DNA of 64,000 bases from Gnetum montanum (taxonomy: Eukaryota; Streptophyta; Gnetopsida; Gnetales; Gnetaceae): NCBI GenBank assembly GCA_015680685.1, contig MNCI01033529.1:85146-149145 (forward strand), given 5' to 3'. A program made the translations under genes and the position numbers. Shown here in pieces: positions 48,628 to 59,952 of the stretch (positions are counted from its first letter, which is position 1; each line of letters starts with the position of its first letter). A model generated the notes under the pieces. The model saw only the letters and a list, made by a program, of their open reading frames with translations, had not been told where the DNA came from and searched no databases.

Positions 48628-49476
48628 TGATGAATCGTAGTTTGCTAGGCCCCGATATTAGGTACGCAATATTGGCTATGCAATATCGTAGCCTAGATAT
48701 GATATCGTATACACAATATCGTGATTCCTATGTTATCCCATAAATATAGCACTCAGGCGCACGGGATGGTAGTAGTTGTTTTAGTCACTAGGAGTCTAAA
48801 GTCCTTTTGTTAGTTTTCAGTTCTTTTCCCAAGTGCATGCCCGCAATGTGATGTTTGTAATTGTACAGAACCTTTGTTCGAGTATGATGTACTTGGACAC
48901 GCACACAATCGGCAATAAAGTTCGAGATTACTCCATCATTGCAGCATTCACTTAGTTTTTAATTGTTAATTATTTATTATTATTTTCTTAGCTAATATCT
49001 TGGTTATTGCCAGTTATTATTTCTGTTGTTAACACAGAATGAGTACATCTTAATCACAAACATTTAAGTGTAACTACATGGTAACCCAGTAGCGTATCAA
49101 GTAGTGTCTCAAGTGATGTGTGCTTGGTAATCCCAAAAGTAGTACACGAAGTCCAAGATGCATACAGATTATTAAGGACGAATGCTCATCGCACTTAGGC
49201 AAGCCTAGATTTTATTTCCTATTGCTTATTAACTTAATCAAGTTATTTCTCATTGTCCTTAGGAGTAGCATAGTCATAGAAACCATATCATATGCCTCAC
49301 CCTAGACTAAACCATACGTGACAAAGTAGATACTAGTCCAGGTGGGAAGACAATGGATTGTGATCAACGTATAACTATCTAGGTGCCACAACTAGCCCAT
49401 CTGTGGAGTTTGATTGGATTGCTTGTACATGCTCGTATTCGTATGATTGAGTGTAGGGGTACCTCACCGCTCATTA
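48628..49476 (+). repeat. 3' LTR of C
   Basis: Preceded by the purine-rich CATGGGGTA. Compared with the 5' LTR it has an extra stretch of about 14 bases in the palindrome array (GGCTATGCAATATC) and many transitions. It ends CTCATTA. Confidence 0.9.
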
Positions 49477-49481
49477 GTCTC

Positions 49482-49871
49482 CTTCAAAGTTGCTTCATCT
49501 TTTCTCCCCTTTTCGATTCTACCCTTGAAGCCTTTTTATAGTGGCCTTGGGTGGTTACAAGAATCATGAAAAGTTAAGGGTATTACAAATATCTAGGGAT
49601 ATTAACTTATAACTACTTTAGAAGTTATAACTTCCATAGGAAGTTGTTATAAATTTAAGCTATGGTTGCCAAGTGTTTCCTTGGTAACAAATATCATGGA
49701 GATCACCATAGGAAGTTACAACAATTTTGAAAAATATATGCCAAAGTTGGCAAGTGTCTCACAAGAGCCTACAAATATCAAGGATAATTAATCATAATTT
49801 CTTATGGGAATTAAAAATAATACTAGATTTATTAAGCATTCATAAACTCTTTCTCTTTCTTTTTTTTAAAC

Positions 49872-49902
<31 letters not shown>

Positions 49903-49960
49903 ATCATCCTTAAGGCTTCATTGCTTTGTTATAGCTTTCATCAACACATTTGTGTAGACC
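49482..49960 (-). repeat. B2: LTR family B, part 2 (promoter side)
   Basis: On the minus strand it carries ACTATAAAAAGGCTTCAAGGG (near 49540), matching the TATA region of B1 and of the fragment at 28351. The U3 beyond differs from B1, and the outer boundary is not visible. A TA microsatellite lies at about 49873-49901. Confidence 0.6.
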
Positions 49961-51323
49961 ATGTAAACATTACAATGTTTGTTCATTTCTTGTGGCTTCA
50001 ACACCATGCATTACATCTCTGTCTTTCAGCGTTGAGAGAAAAACTTGCCATCTACTGTGCCCTGCTTTAACTCTGATGCCATTTCATTCAAGCAAGAGCA
50101 GATGTCTTCCAGCCCTTTGTCGGTGGAGCCTGCAGTTGCACCGATGTCAACTTAGTGGCAATCGCGCCATCGTTGCCTTTGTTGTTGCATCGTTGATGTC
50201 ATTTTTTCTACCATTCCACCACTGTAACTTGTAATGGCTTAGCCAAAGCCATAAGCATCATGGCTAAGTTCCGACCTGATCCAGCTAAGAGTAGTTACCT
50301 GTTTTCTCCATTGTTGGAGACTGAGTTTTTCAACTCTATCTCTTTTGCAGGGTTTGAATGTCATTTCCACTAATCCTAACGTTGTCTTAAAATAAGCAGT
50401 GTCTTAGCATTGTAGCTCGTTTATGAGTTCATAGTGTCCTGCCCCTAAATCTGGGCTTGAAAATTTTGTCAATGCTTAAATATTTGCTATTTATTCTTGT
50501 TGTTTCTGTTTCTAATGGGTGCTGTTAATTCTTCCAAACAATAAACATTCCTTAAGGTTTCGTATTTTTCTAATCTTGATATTGTTTCTTTAAACGATTT
50601 GGCAACGTAGGGTTTCAACATTCCACCAATACCTGTGATTTTGATAATAGCCTTAGTTTTCTTTTGTTTGTTGTGTGTTTTGAAATCTTGGATGATGCTC
50701 TCACGGTTCTTCCAAATATTTGTGAATCTGAAAAATTTTGTTGAGCCTGCTCTCCTACTATTAAATTTTTGACACTTACACAATAAACACCGTATAATTA
50801 ACTTCTTGTGCAGATAATGGCATTCTAGAAGATTCAGTATCACTCAAATTTTTTCTTTTTGCTCATATTACTACTCATTCCCTGTTCCAAAGTATCTTCT
50901 TAATTCACCATATTTCAAATTCTAGGAGAAATATTCATCTTTCAAAACTTTAAACAAGATGAACAATTACTGGTACCTTTGCTATTTTCCACTTAGCGAT
51001 TTCACTTGAATAGTAGCTATAATGTTATTGTTCTTCTCTTTTTGAAAAACTTTAACTTATAATAATAAATTAACACGGAAACTAAGCTCCATGGTGGTGA
51101 CAATAAACACCCTAATTATTCATTGACATGTGAATACTTTCATTTTATCAAGAAGGCAACCAAAATCCAATGAGCTTTTGCCTTTTTTTTTTTTATTTAT
51201 ATGTTATCTTGCATTCACCATTAACATTTGGATTTTAATAAGACCCAAACATTAATTTAGAAATTCTGCTTCATAAGATGGCTTAAATGTATCAACCATC
51301 CTACTATTCACAATTGGTTAATA
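49961..51323. other. No recognised gene; one unexplained minus-strand frame
   Basis: CpG-containing text at 50000-50230 may still be U3 of B2. A minus-strand frame of 118 codons at 50843-50487 contains GGMLKPYVAKSFKETISRLE and has no match I recognise. AT-rich otherwise. Confidence 0.4.
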
Positions 51324-51932
51324 TAAACAAGGTCTTGTTGCTTTGGTAAATCACTTTCCAAGCAGGAATCATTGATTTACAAATCTTATTAATCATAGAA
51401 TTATGTCAAATAAACAAGGTCTTGTTGCTTTGGTAAATCACTTTCCAAGCAGGAATCATTGATTTACAAATCTTATTAATCATAGAATTATGTCAAATAA
51501 ACAAGGTCTTGTTGCTTTGGTAAATCACTTTCCAAGCAGGAATCATTGATTTACAAATCTTATTAATCATAGAATTATGTCAAATAAACAAGGTCTTGTT
51601 GCTTTGGTAAATCACTTTCCAAGCAGGAATCATTGATTTACAAATCTTATTAATCATAGAATTATGTCAAATAAACAAGGTCTTGTTGCTTTGGTAAATC
51701 ACTTTCCAAGCAGGAATCATTGATTTACAAATCTTATTAATCATAGAATTATGTCAAATAAACAAGGTCTTGTTGCTTTGGTAAATCACTTTCCAAGCAG
51801 GAATCATTGATTTACAAATCTTATTAATCATAGAATTATGTCAAATAAACAAGGTCTTGTTGCTTTGGTAAATCACTTTCCAAGCAGGAATCATTGATTT
51901 ACAAATCTTATTAATCATAGAATTATGTCAAA
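51324..51932. repeat. Seven identical 87-bp tandem repeats
   Basis: The unit begins TAAACAAGGTCTTGTTGCTT and ends TATGTCAAA. Copies start at 51324, 51411, 51498 and so on every 87 bases. I see no differences between the seven. Each contains GTAAATCA and TGATTTAC as arms of a possible hairpin. No coding frame is repeated across units. Confidence 0.97.
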
Positions 51933-52099
51933 TCACTATTTGAGGGAGTGGGGTGGGGGAGGATTATGTTGGAACATGCACTCCCCTCTCCCTAAACACC
52001 CTAAATTGACTACTAATACATATTGAAGGGGGTGTTAGAACTTGAAATAATTGAAACATAGGTACACCCCAAGATTTATAGAAGTTTATAACTTGAAGC

Positions 52100-52165
52100 T
52101 ATATAGTAGAATCAAACCTATGACCTGCTACTAGGCCAAGACATGTACTACTAGGCTAACACCTC
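52100..52165 (-). repeat. Possible tRNA-derived SINE head
   Basis: On the minus strand GTTAGCCTAGTAG and GGCCTAGTAGCA resemble an A box and GGTTTGATTC a decayed B box of RNA polymerase III promoters, as in plant tRNA-derived SINEs. No tail or duplication could be defined. Confidence 0.3.
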
Positions 52166-52456
52166 ATTGTTTACTAAAACATATTGAGAGAGCAACACAA
52201 TATTTTTATAAGACATTCTTGTGTAACTTCCTCATCATTTGCTTAATGAAAGTTGAAACCAAAATTTTATTAAGACAGTATACCCTTAGGGGAGGGAACT
52301 AAAAAGAACCCAAAACATTTTTTTTAATAGTATTAACTCCCAAAATATACATTGATATTATTTGACTCAGTATTATCCACCAAAACTAAACCTATAACTT
52401 GAAGTTACCAAATCAAGAACGCATGTATCCTTTGGATATAAAGGATAATGGAAATA

Positions 52457-52520
52457 TCATCATCATCATCATCTTGGCCTTATCCCAACAAAATGGGGTT
52501 GGCTACATGAGTTCTTTTTT
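52457..52520 (+). repeat. ATC microsatellite with dispersed plant repeat motif
   Basis: An ATC run is followed by TTGGCCTTATCCCAACAAAA and then TGGGGTTGGCTACATGAG. I know text of this type as a widely dispersed motif in plant genomes, often near SINE-like elements. The assignment is from memory. Confidence 0.4.
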
Positions 52521-53570
52521 GCCATTTGCCTCTATGAAAAGCGATATCTTTGTTTATTTGCAATTTCTTCAAATCATCTTCAATCACATTATTGCTATGT
52601 ATTGCATTTAGCAAATTCCTTAACATCTACAAAATTTGAAAAAGAAACTCATCCATAAGATTTGGCAAGGTTTTATAGTCGAATGCCAACCTGACGTTAA
52701 GAGGACAACAAAAATATACATTGTATAAATTTTGAAAACATCATTTTCTCTTTTAACAAAGTTATACATGATGGAAACATGAAACTAGAAATTTTTATGA
52801 TGTTTAGGAAATCACAAAGGATTTGTTGGATGGTTACAAAGCTTCAACACATTTTTGAAGAGAATTGAAAACATTATTGATGTAATGCCCTAAGCAAATA
52901 GGGTCAATTTGAAAGAAAATAATTAGCAAATTACAATTAATATCATAATTCATTTAAATGTGAGCCAAAAATGGGCAAAATAAAAGGATATTTTTCTATC
53001 CTCTACACTTTGTTTACACAGTGTACAAATACAATCTTTTCTTGGTAAATTAATCCAAAGACCTATCTCAATAAAGAGATATGAGAGCTCATTTTTGCTC
53101 TACCAATATGATTCCTTTAATGAATAGAAACAACTAAGAATAGACACTTTTGATAACAAACCCCCTCTAATCAAATGTAAATAAAAATGTTTTTTTCTAA
53201 TGTGTTCAACCAAATTTTAACCAAGACTTTTTCTTTTATACTCTTTGGGAAGAGCCTTTTGTTTAAAGAAAGATTCTTTATGACAATATTTCATGACTGA
53301 AGGCATCATTTTTCTTAATGCAACCATCTATTTTCTTATACAGCATTCATTATTTCCTTACCATAATTAACTTCTTCCATGTAACTTAATAACTTTTCAA
53401 TACTAAACAATAAATTTACAAAGGGCTTGAACTTTCGACAAATACCATAGCATTTTCACAAACATGGTTGAAAACGTCATCGTCCTTTCGACAGTTTCCC
53501 CGTTTCCGTAACTGCTTGTGCTCTCCTTTCCGATCCGGGTTTTTTAATAGAAACAGTTTAGAAAGAGGGA
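52521..53570. other. AT-rich intergenic DNA
   Basis: I see no gene, RNA or mobile element. The last part (53460-53570) becomes GC-richer and is the likely 5' region of the lectin gene. Confidence 0.5.
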
Positions 53571-53628
53571 GTTGCAGGCTGTGCTTAGCATTTACCACAT
53601 ATGCCATCGTCGGCATAAGAGAGAGGCC

Positions 53629-54357
53629 ATGAGATTGGGAGCACAAGAAGCGGCCAAAGTGCTGGTATGGGCAGCCTTGGCATGGTGGGCAGCGGCGCAG
53701 CAGCATAAGGAGGAGAAGGAGGAGGAGGTGACAGTGATAGTAGCAGCCGTTGGCGACGTAGACGTGACGGCGCCACCGCTGACGGACTGCACTGTCCCGG
53801 CGGCCACGTTCGGCAGGACCATCCTGGAGTCGGGCGACGGAACGCAGAGGCTCACCCTCACCCTAGAAAGAGTGCGCTATACATTGCAGTCGAGCGTGGT
53901 GGATGTCTGCTACCTGGCTGTGCGAGTGCAACCACAACCAGAACCGGGCACAGGTACAGCCACGAAGCCCCTCAACTTGAGGTGGTCGACGCCATGCGTG
54001 CAGGCCGACCCTTCCCGCAACTGCACACTCACCTTCACGCCCCACGGCAACCTGCTTCTGCACCAGGACCAGGGTTCCACACCACTCTGGCAGTCCGCCA
54101 CTGCCGGTTGCGGCGCCCGCTTCATGTGCCTGTTGCCCTCCGGCGCTCTCGCCCTCCGTGACGCTGCCCAGCGCCTCGTGTGGCGAAGTTTCTCCGACGC
54201 TGCCCCTCGCCCGTCGCAGCACGACTGTCAGCACTATCTTCTTCACCACTCCTCCTCCTTTCATTTCGTATTCTCTCCTTGCTTTATCATCACGTATAAT
54301 CTTCTACTTCACCTTCTGTATGTGACGGTTGCATTTAGGATTTACCCTGATGCCTAG
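53629..54357 (+). CDS. Bulb-type lectin-domain secreted protein, first exon
   Basis: I chose ATG 53629 because it gives a signal peptide (MRLGAQEAAKVLVWAALAWW, hydrophobic to about residue 23). A B-lectin-like region follows: residues 116-158 read LNLRWSTPCV and NCTLTFTPHGNLLLHQDQGS then PLWQS, and residues 166-188 read MCLLPSGALALRD then RLVWRSF. These are two strands of the mannose-binding-lectin prism fold with the D/N positions only partly kept. This domain occurs in secreted EP1-type glycoproteins and in S-domain receptor kinases; no kinase or PAN domain is visible in the window. After about residue 195 the frame turns into a hydrophobic tail that looks like intron read-through, so the true exon probably ends near 54215. 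The DNA is GC-rich, in contrast with the surrounding DNA. Convergent with S-adenosylmethionine decarboxylase. It may be a whole gene, a first exon or a fragment. Confidence 0.6.
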   Translation: MRLGAQEAAKVLVWAALAWWAAAQQHKEEKEEEVTVIVAAVGDVDVTAPPLTDCTVPAATFGRTILESGDGTQRLTLTLERVRYTLQSSVVDVCYLAVRVQPQPEPGTGTATKPLNLRWSTPCVQADPSRNCTLTFTPHGNLLLHQDQGSTPLWQSATAGCGARFMCLLPSGALALRDAAQRLVWRSFSDAAPRPSQHDCQHYLLHHSSSFHFVFSPCFIITYNLLLHLLYVTVAFRIYPDA

Positions 54358-57300
54358 TCCGGTTTTATCAATTCTTATAATTCTGAACCATTTGATTCCC
54401 TGCAAATGATGGTATCCAATGCTCTCTTAGTCTTGAAGACCGGAAACGATTATTGATAACAGATTTCTTGTGTTTTCATAATGTTGTCTAACGAATATGA
54501 GTTTAAATCATGTATGCTTAATCGAGCATTCTAAAATTATTTTTGCGTAAACTTCGTTGGTTAATTTTCGTTCCATCACTTAAACGTGAAACTGGTTGTT
54601 CGCATGAACGCGTACGGATTGCTGGAGGTTACGGGAATTACGGGGACAGATGTAACAGCCGAATCTTACTGTTTAACATAGATGCAAGACAGCAAGCATA
54701 GGCTCTTTTTATCTTTTTTCTGTTTTTTTCTTTTTCTCTGATGGTTCCACGGTGTCAACGTTCTAGGCTGCATTCAATCAGTAGAAAATTTGCTGGAAAA
54801 GCTTCCATCCACGATTTTTTATTTATTCGGTGGATATGCGTACAAGTGCAGCTCCTTTTGAAAAAATGAAAAGTTATGGAAAACAATGGTGTGTTTTGGA
54901 ATTTCATGCTCGCACAGTCGCACATCAATATCTTAAACTTTCTTTATGGGTACGGAAAAGCCCTGCTCAATCTTTCTTTAATACAATGTTACGGTGGCAC
55001 TGCAATGAAGGACAACGGTACTCTAGATTACGTACTTTGTGGTCTGTCCTCCCCTTTACCTTGGGTTTATCTAGCGATTTGAGTGCTATGAGTGAATGAG
55101 ATGGAGGCAATTAGTAATTTAGTTTTCAAATATAGTACACCTTTTGAAAGTGAACATGAAACGATACTAAAATGTTTACCCTCAAAACTCACCAAAAGGA
55201 AGAAATAAGTTATAAATCAAGTTACCAAGTTTCTAAGTGGTATTTGTTGCAACTTTGCTTAAGAACAAGAAAGGGCATTTTAGAATTAGTATTTTGATTG
55301 TATAAATAATAGGTCCTCTCCTTTTATGGAATCTAGACTAGTGTTTATTTTATTAGGAAATAAGTTTTCTCCAATATTAAAATCACCTTCCAACACTAAA
55401 TCTAGATATTATAAAAAGACAATTTATTTGCTAGAAAACAAGAAAACTATCTTCAATTATTCAAAAGAGAAGATTACAACATAGTTTCACAACCCATAAA
55501 ACATCCAAACCTCTCTAATCACTCAATGATAATGTAGAGCATGAAACTCTACAACCATACAATAGTTGTTCTCAATGCAAAACACAATTGGAACTAAGAA
55601 TTCAATACATAAGCAAGACTAGAATACATAGGCCATCACATATCAATTGACCTTGGTTCTACAACATCGATGCACTTACTTAATATGCTCTAACAATCTT
55701 GCCAAGCTCTCATCAACTCAAGAGCTCTCGCCAAGACATCTCATCTTTGTATCTCCATGGTACAAGTATGAAATACCAACATATTTATTAAGAAAAAAAG
55801 ACAAAAACCTAAGGAAACCTTCCACAAGCTCAACTTGGAGTTCCCATGGTGTTTCTATCTTTTTCCTCCATCTCCCAATTATTTCCCAACTTGGAACAAT
55901 CAATTCCAAAAGTTTCTCTAGTCATACAGGTTGTTTCTGGCCTCCTCAGATCATCTCCTATGAAAAACCAATTTTCAAGAGAGACGTCTCCTAAGTGTGT
56001 GAGACATCTTTTTTGTGGGTGAGATGTTTTCTCTTGGCAAAGACCTTCACATGAGATGTCTCCTATGTTTGGAAGACATCTCCTGTCAATCTCCTACAAA
56101 GACTCAACTCTTAGAAGAGACATCTCCTATGAAGTCTCAACTCCCAAACAAGATGTCTCCTTAACCTCCAAGATGTCTCCACAGAGCCTAAAACCTACAA
56201 AACATACACGTAGGAAAGAACAAGGGGATCAGAAGAGGTGTCCGTACACCAAGTTGGAAGGTTTATAGAATGGGAAAAAATCAAGATCATAGCTATTAGT
56301 TGGAAAAATCTCTTTAAACAACTTACGTCAACCCGAATTCAAATCCAGCCACCAAAATGCACATTGGCAGCTGGTTTTTAAAACATTTATGTTGACCCAT
56401 TTCCTTATTTTAATTCTAAAATAGCATAACCACAATCTTGCTTGGCTACTTTGATAGATAAATAAGTTACTTTCTTATTGATGCCTCCTCAACTTAGCTT
56501 TTGTAGATCCATTAAAATGATGGAGGCCTCATTAACAACCATTTAAATTATGCAAATGTCATGGATTCCAAACACAATGAATAATATAATTAATTTAAAA
56601 TCTCGGTTTCCAAAATACACCGGGTACTTTTACCTAAGTAATAGCTAATTTAGATTGCCATATCGTATAACAGTGACGGTCAGATGCACCAAGAGTACGC
56701 AAGTTGCGGTATAGCTTTCAATTACAGGGACCCAAAAGATTGCATCAAGCCAACAACCTTTGCTCCCGCAGAAGTCAAGGAACAGGAAAGCTCCAAATTC
56801 GATTAACGGAAGAAAAACAATACAAAATTATTGCAAAAGCAACAACATGATTCCAAACAATGGTTGCTTGCTTGCGAATAAGAATAAAATTCAGAAGTCA
56901 CACGGAAGCACGCACGCAACGCAATTAAGATCCATGACACGCGTAGTTTGATATCATATCCTCGGTTCAAGGATATTGTTTTAAATTCGGCAGTGGTCAA
57001 CTTTGTTCCACCAAATACGACTTGAGGAGCTTTCTTTAGTGGCAATGGCGAGTTAAAAAATCTGTAGGAGGCAGCAGAGCTGCAGAAGTCGATAGATTGA
57101 TACGAGAGGAGCCGCCCCGACGCATCATGCTTAATGTAATTTAACAATATGACCCATCTCACTAAACAAAACTAGTTATCCAAAAAGAAACAGAATGTCT
57201 TTTAGTTGTCTTAAATGACCCAAGCGGAAGAACGGAACAGGGACGGGACCCTCATGTCTAAAGACAAAGCGCTGGCAATGGCATTGCATGAATCACGATT

Positions 57301-57900
57301 CACGCCCACGGGACTTTATCTTTACTTAGAAACTCATCCATCCAAGTGCAGAGCGCTGAGCTTGACTCTTCATCTAAGAGCTCTTGCTCTTGGTTAGTCG
57401 GTGAAGACGTGGAGCTTATCGCATTAAAGCAAACAAAGGAGAAGCATAATGTTAACATTGGAAACGGTCAAATGGGATTTTGAAACGCGGATACTTGCGG
57501 CCTCCGCGCATGCAGGAGCCGGTACATGTGTACGTTGTACGAGCAAATCTTTTGCTTCCACGTCTGCCAAAGAACGAAAAGGTTTGTCTTCGCTGGCGAC
57601 ACCTTGCACGTTTTCGTGCGATGCAGACGGTCCGACCAATAGCCGCGAACGTTAGTGGCACGTTGGCACTAGCAAGCAGCATATGGCTAGTGGCCGCAGA
57701 ATCACAAAACATAAGCTGCACCTACAGTGCTAGTGCACGACAGCCGTCCCATTATGTGTGTTCCGTATGCGCCGCGGTCCTACCCACCCATCACCGATCT
57801 CAAAATCGAGAGTCGAACTTCAACTCAAACATGTTTTGCAGAAAACATGTTTTCGTGATCAGGAAAATGAAATTCTTTTTCTGGGATTGTGAATTCTTTC
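54358..57900. other. Intron or intergenic DNA; AGATGTCTCC cluster
   Basis: No further lectin-gene exon was recognised. Between 55975 and 56185 the motif GAGATGTCTC or its complement recurs about eight times in both orientations. A CpG-rich stretch at 57430-57780 has no convincing reading frame. Confidence 0.4.
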
Positions 57901-58219
57901 AATGATCCGGGCATTCCAAACCATGGAAATTCCAGCGACCGATTTACCGTAAACAACTTCTACATTTGCTCAAACAATCGGTCGGTCGAATACCTCATAT
58001 AATTCACCGAAGAAATCTTGATAGATAGAAAACCCCCAAAACAAAAAAAGAAAAGAGAAAAAAACAAGGAAAGTTAAAAAATTGGAAACCTATCTCTCGG
58101 GTCCGTGATACAGAATTCCTTGGTTTGTCTCTACAGTGGAACATGAATCTAAGCTTGCAAGAGGAAGAGGGCGCCGGGACGATGAATGAGCATAAGGGGG
58201 AGGAGGGTACAAAAATATG

Positions 58220-59425
58220 TCAGGACGAGAAGGGGATGATGGCGTCGGTGTGAAGCGATGATCTAGAGGATGCCGCGTGCATGCCGCAGCACAGGCGGTA
58301 GCCAGTTTTCAGGCGGGGATTTTCATCATCGGTTGCTGCTGCGGCAATTCCTACAGGTAACTTGCTACTGCTGCCGGCCTTGGCGGCTTTGACGAAGGTG
58401 TTGAACGCGACGGTGGCGCCTGTGGGCAGTTCTTGACGGTTGCTAGCGACGCATGTGTATCCACCGAGCGTGGCCGCCCGCAGCCACGAGTGGAGAGCAT
58501 GGGTATGGGCGGGGCGAGCAGGATCGTTAGTGTGGACAGCGAACGACAAAGACGCCGGCTTGAACACGGAGGCCACGCGCTTGAGCAGGTCGGGCAGGTC
58601 CAGCTGGCGAGGGTCGTAGCCCATGACCTCGAAACTGGCGTAGCTGTAACCCTCCTCGGGGGTGACGTGGATGGTGGAGTAGGCGGCGCCCTGTACGCCG
58701 TTCATAGAGTAGCCGCACGGTTCGAACGCGAAGTCGCAGATTTGGGAACCCGGCAGCAGCGCGTCGATGCCAGAGGCAGCAGTCATATCGGCAGCAGTGG
58801 AGGTAGAGTTGCCGGCCGACGACGACGACGACAAGTCCTTGAAGAATTTAGCGGCGCAGGCTCTGTCCAGCTCGGTCATGCACACCTCTAGCGTGTACGT
58901 GGCAGCGTCGTCCTTGTAGGCGGTGTCGTCGTCGCAGGCTGTGTAGAGGTGCCACTGCGTAGTGGGCGAGTCTGGCGATAGTACGCAGGAGTGGGAGCAG
59001 GCGAGTGGCTTAAAGAAGCGGTCGAGATAGAGTGTCTCCTCGTCGAAAGAGCGATGCGGAAAGGGCTGCGCCTCAGGGAAGAGGAAGGATCCACGGCTGT
59101 ACCTGCAGCGGCGCGGCCATAGACCCAGCGGCGCTGCATGTCGCAGCAGCACGGGCACCGCTCGCAACAGCTGCGTGGTGCCGCAGGTCTTGATCACCAC
59201 GCGCAGGGGGTACACGAACAGCGACGACTCCGATAGCACGTACGAGTCGAACTCGGCGGTACTGAGAGCCGACACAATAGTGCACTGCGCAGCCGTCAGG
59301 ATCTCCTCCAGCTGCTCCAGCCTGAGCCTACGGAGACCCTGAGCAGGCACGTCGGCCGCCACAGCCACAGCCCTGAATTCAATCTCCAGTCGCTTCTCGA
59401 AGCCCTCGAAGCCCTGCAGCGACAT
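58220..59425 (-). CDS. SAMDC: S-adenosylmethionine decarboxylase proenzyme
   Basis: An intact, uninterrupted 401-residue frame. The enzyme removes CO2 from S-adenosylmethionine to give the aminopropyl donor for spermidine and spermine synthesis, in the cytosol. Visible features: E7 and E10 in GFEGFEKRLE; the self-cleavage site YVLSE/SSLFVYP between E66 and S67, where the serine becomes the pyruvoyl group; C81 in KTCGTT; S240 in EPCGYSMNG; H253 in STIHVTPEEG. All catalytic residues known from the family are kept. It is somewhat longer than the usual plant size of about 360, with a serine-rich insert at 199-210 and a longer C-terminus. The start at 59425 gives the conserved N-terminus. No intron is seen in the coding part. 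GC-rich, with many CpG and no decay, so it is likely an active host gene. In plants the family is normally controlled by upstream ORFs that sense polyamines. Confidence 0.95.
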   Translation of the reverse strand: MSLQGFEGFEKRLEIEFRAVAVAADVPAQGLRRLRLEQLEEILTAAQCTIVSALSTAEFDSYVLSESSLFVYPLRVVIKTCGTTQLLRAVPVLLRHAAPLGLWPRRCRYSRGSFLFPEAQPFPHRSFDEETLYLDRFFKPLACSHSCVLSPDSPTTQWHLYTACDDDTAYKDDAATYTLEVCMTELDRACAAKFFKDLSSSSSAGNSTSTAADMTAASGIDALLPGSQICDFAFEPCGYSMNGVQGAAYSTIHVTPEEGYSYASFEVMGYDPRQLDLPDLLKRVASVFKPASLSFAVHTNDPARPAHTHALHSWLRAATLGGYTCVASNRQELPTGATVAFNTFVKAAKAGSSSKLPVGIAAAATDDENPRLKTGYRLCCGMHAASSRSSLHTDAIIPFSS

Positions 59426-59647
59426 TGTCTTATTATTATTATTCCCAGCTCACGGTTGGCACGCCCCCCGTATGTGTGTATGAATGGCGCTCTTGGAATT
59501 CTCGTGAAGCCCCTGTGCCCGTGCTACGCGGCTTTATGGCGAAATATCGGGAGCGCAGCACTGGTCTCACTTCTCAGGCAGGGGTGCGCGTCTGTGTTGC
59601 TGCTGGTGCTGCTGCTGCTGCGGAGTGGTGCCCCTGCTAATGCTGCC

Positions 59648-59841
59648 CTGCACGCGCACCATACCCACCAACCAACCACGTTAAAACCGACAGCCGAACC
59701 CGACAGAGCATTGTGGAACGGTTAAGCGTGAAGCCGATAAGGCCTTTTTCCTTCTTGTATTATCATGATAATATTATAAATAATAATAGCAATCAGAGCA
59801 GCCATTGCTAGCAAGCAAGGTGGCAATGGTAACTAACCTTG
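59648..59841 (-). other. Possible intron in the SAMDC 5' leader
   Basis: On the minus strand the donor CGCCAAG/GTTAGT lies near 59837 and a possible acceptor GGTGCGCGTGCAG near 59647. Leader introns are common in plant genes of this family. Splicing here would change the last codons of the upstream ORF at 59952-59833. Confidence 0.35.
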
Positions 59842-59952
59842 GCGATACTGCCGCGAGGCGAGAATGAGAATGAGATTGCTGCGTCGTGGGAACTGCCGGC
59901 TCTCGTCACTGGATCGTTGCAGACGCAGAAGACGCATGCCTTCAAATCTCAT
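59833..59952 (-). CDS. Upstream ORF in the SAMDC leader (39 aa)
   Basis: ATG at 59952, stop TAG at 59835-59833, starting MRFEGMRLLRLQRSSDES. It lies about 530 bases before the main start and downstream of the promoter, so it would be in the mRNA. It does not resemble the conserved plant upstream peptide of this gene family that I know. It is rich in arginine and leucine. Whether it is translated or regulatory is unknown. Confidence 0.4.
   Translation of the reverse strand: MRFEGMRLLRLQRSSDESRQFPRRSNLILILASRQYRQG

Larger units (their letters stand above)
40428..49476 (+). mobile_element. C: gag-only Athila-like element with accessory ORF
   Basis: The LTRs are 40428-41270 (843 bp) and 48628-49476 (849 bp), with TSD GTCTT/GTCTC. 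Inside: primer site 41272-41289, gag (41405-43760), spacer, accessory ORF (45692-48441), polypurine tract. Protease, RT, RNase H and integrase are all absent: the gag tail runs straight into the pol-to-LTR spacer. It inserted into LTR B2. It combines loss of pol with retention of the accessory ORF, which A and M lack. Confidence 0.85.

Noticed and set aside
51324-51932. CRISPR-like array
   Set aside because: The 87-bp units are directly adjacent with no variable spacers, in a plant genome. This is a simple tandem repeat.
57430-57905. Overlapping open frames on both strands in a CpG-rich stretch
   Set aside because: No frame has a recognisable domain or codon pattern. It is better read as GC-rich noncoding DNA.
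58433-58891. A 152-codon plus-strand frame
   Set aside because: Antisense to the intact S-adenosylmethionine decarboxylase. GC-rich coding DNA commonly leaves such frames open.
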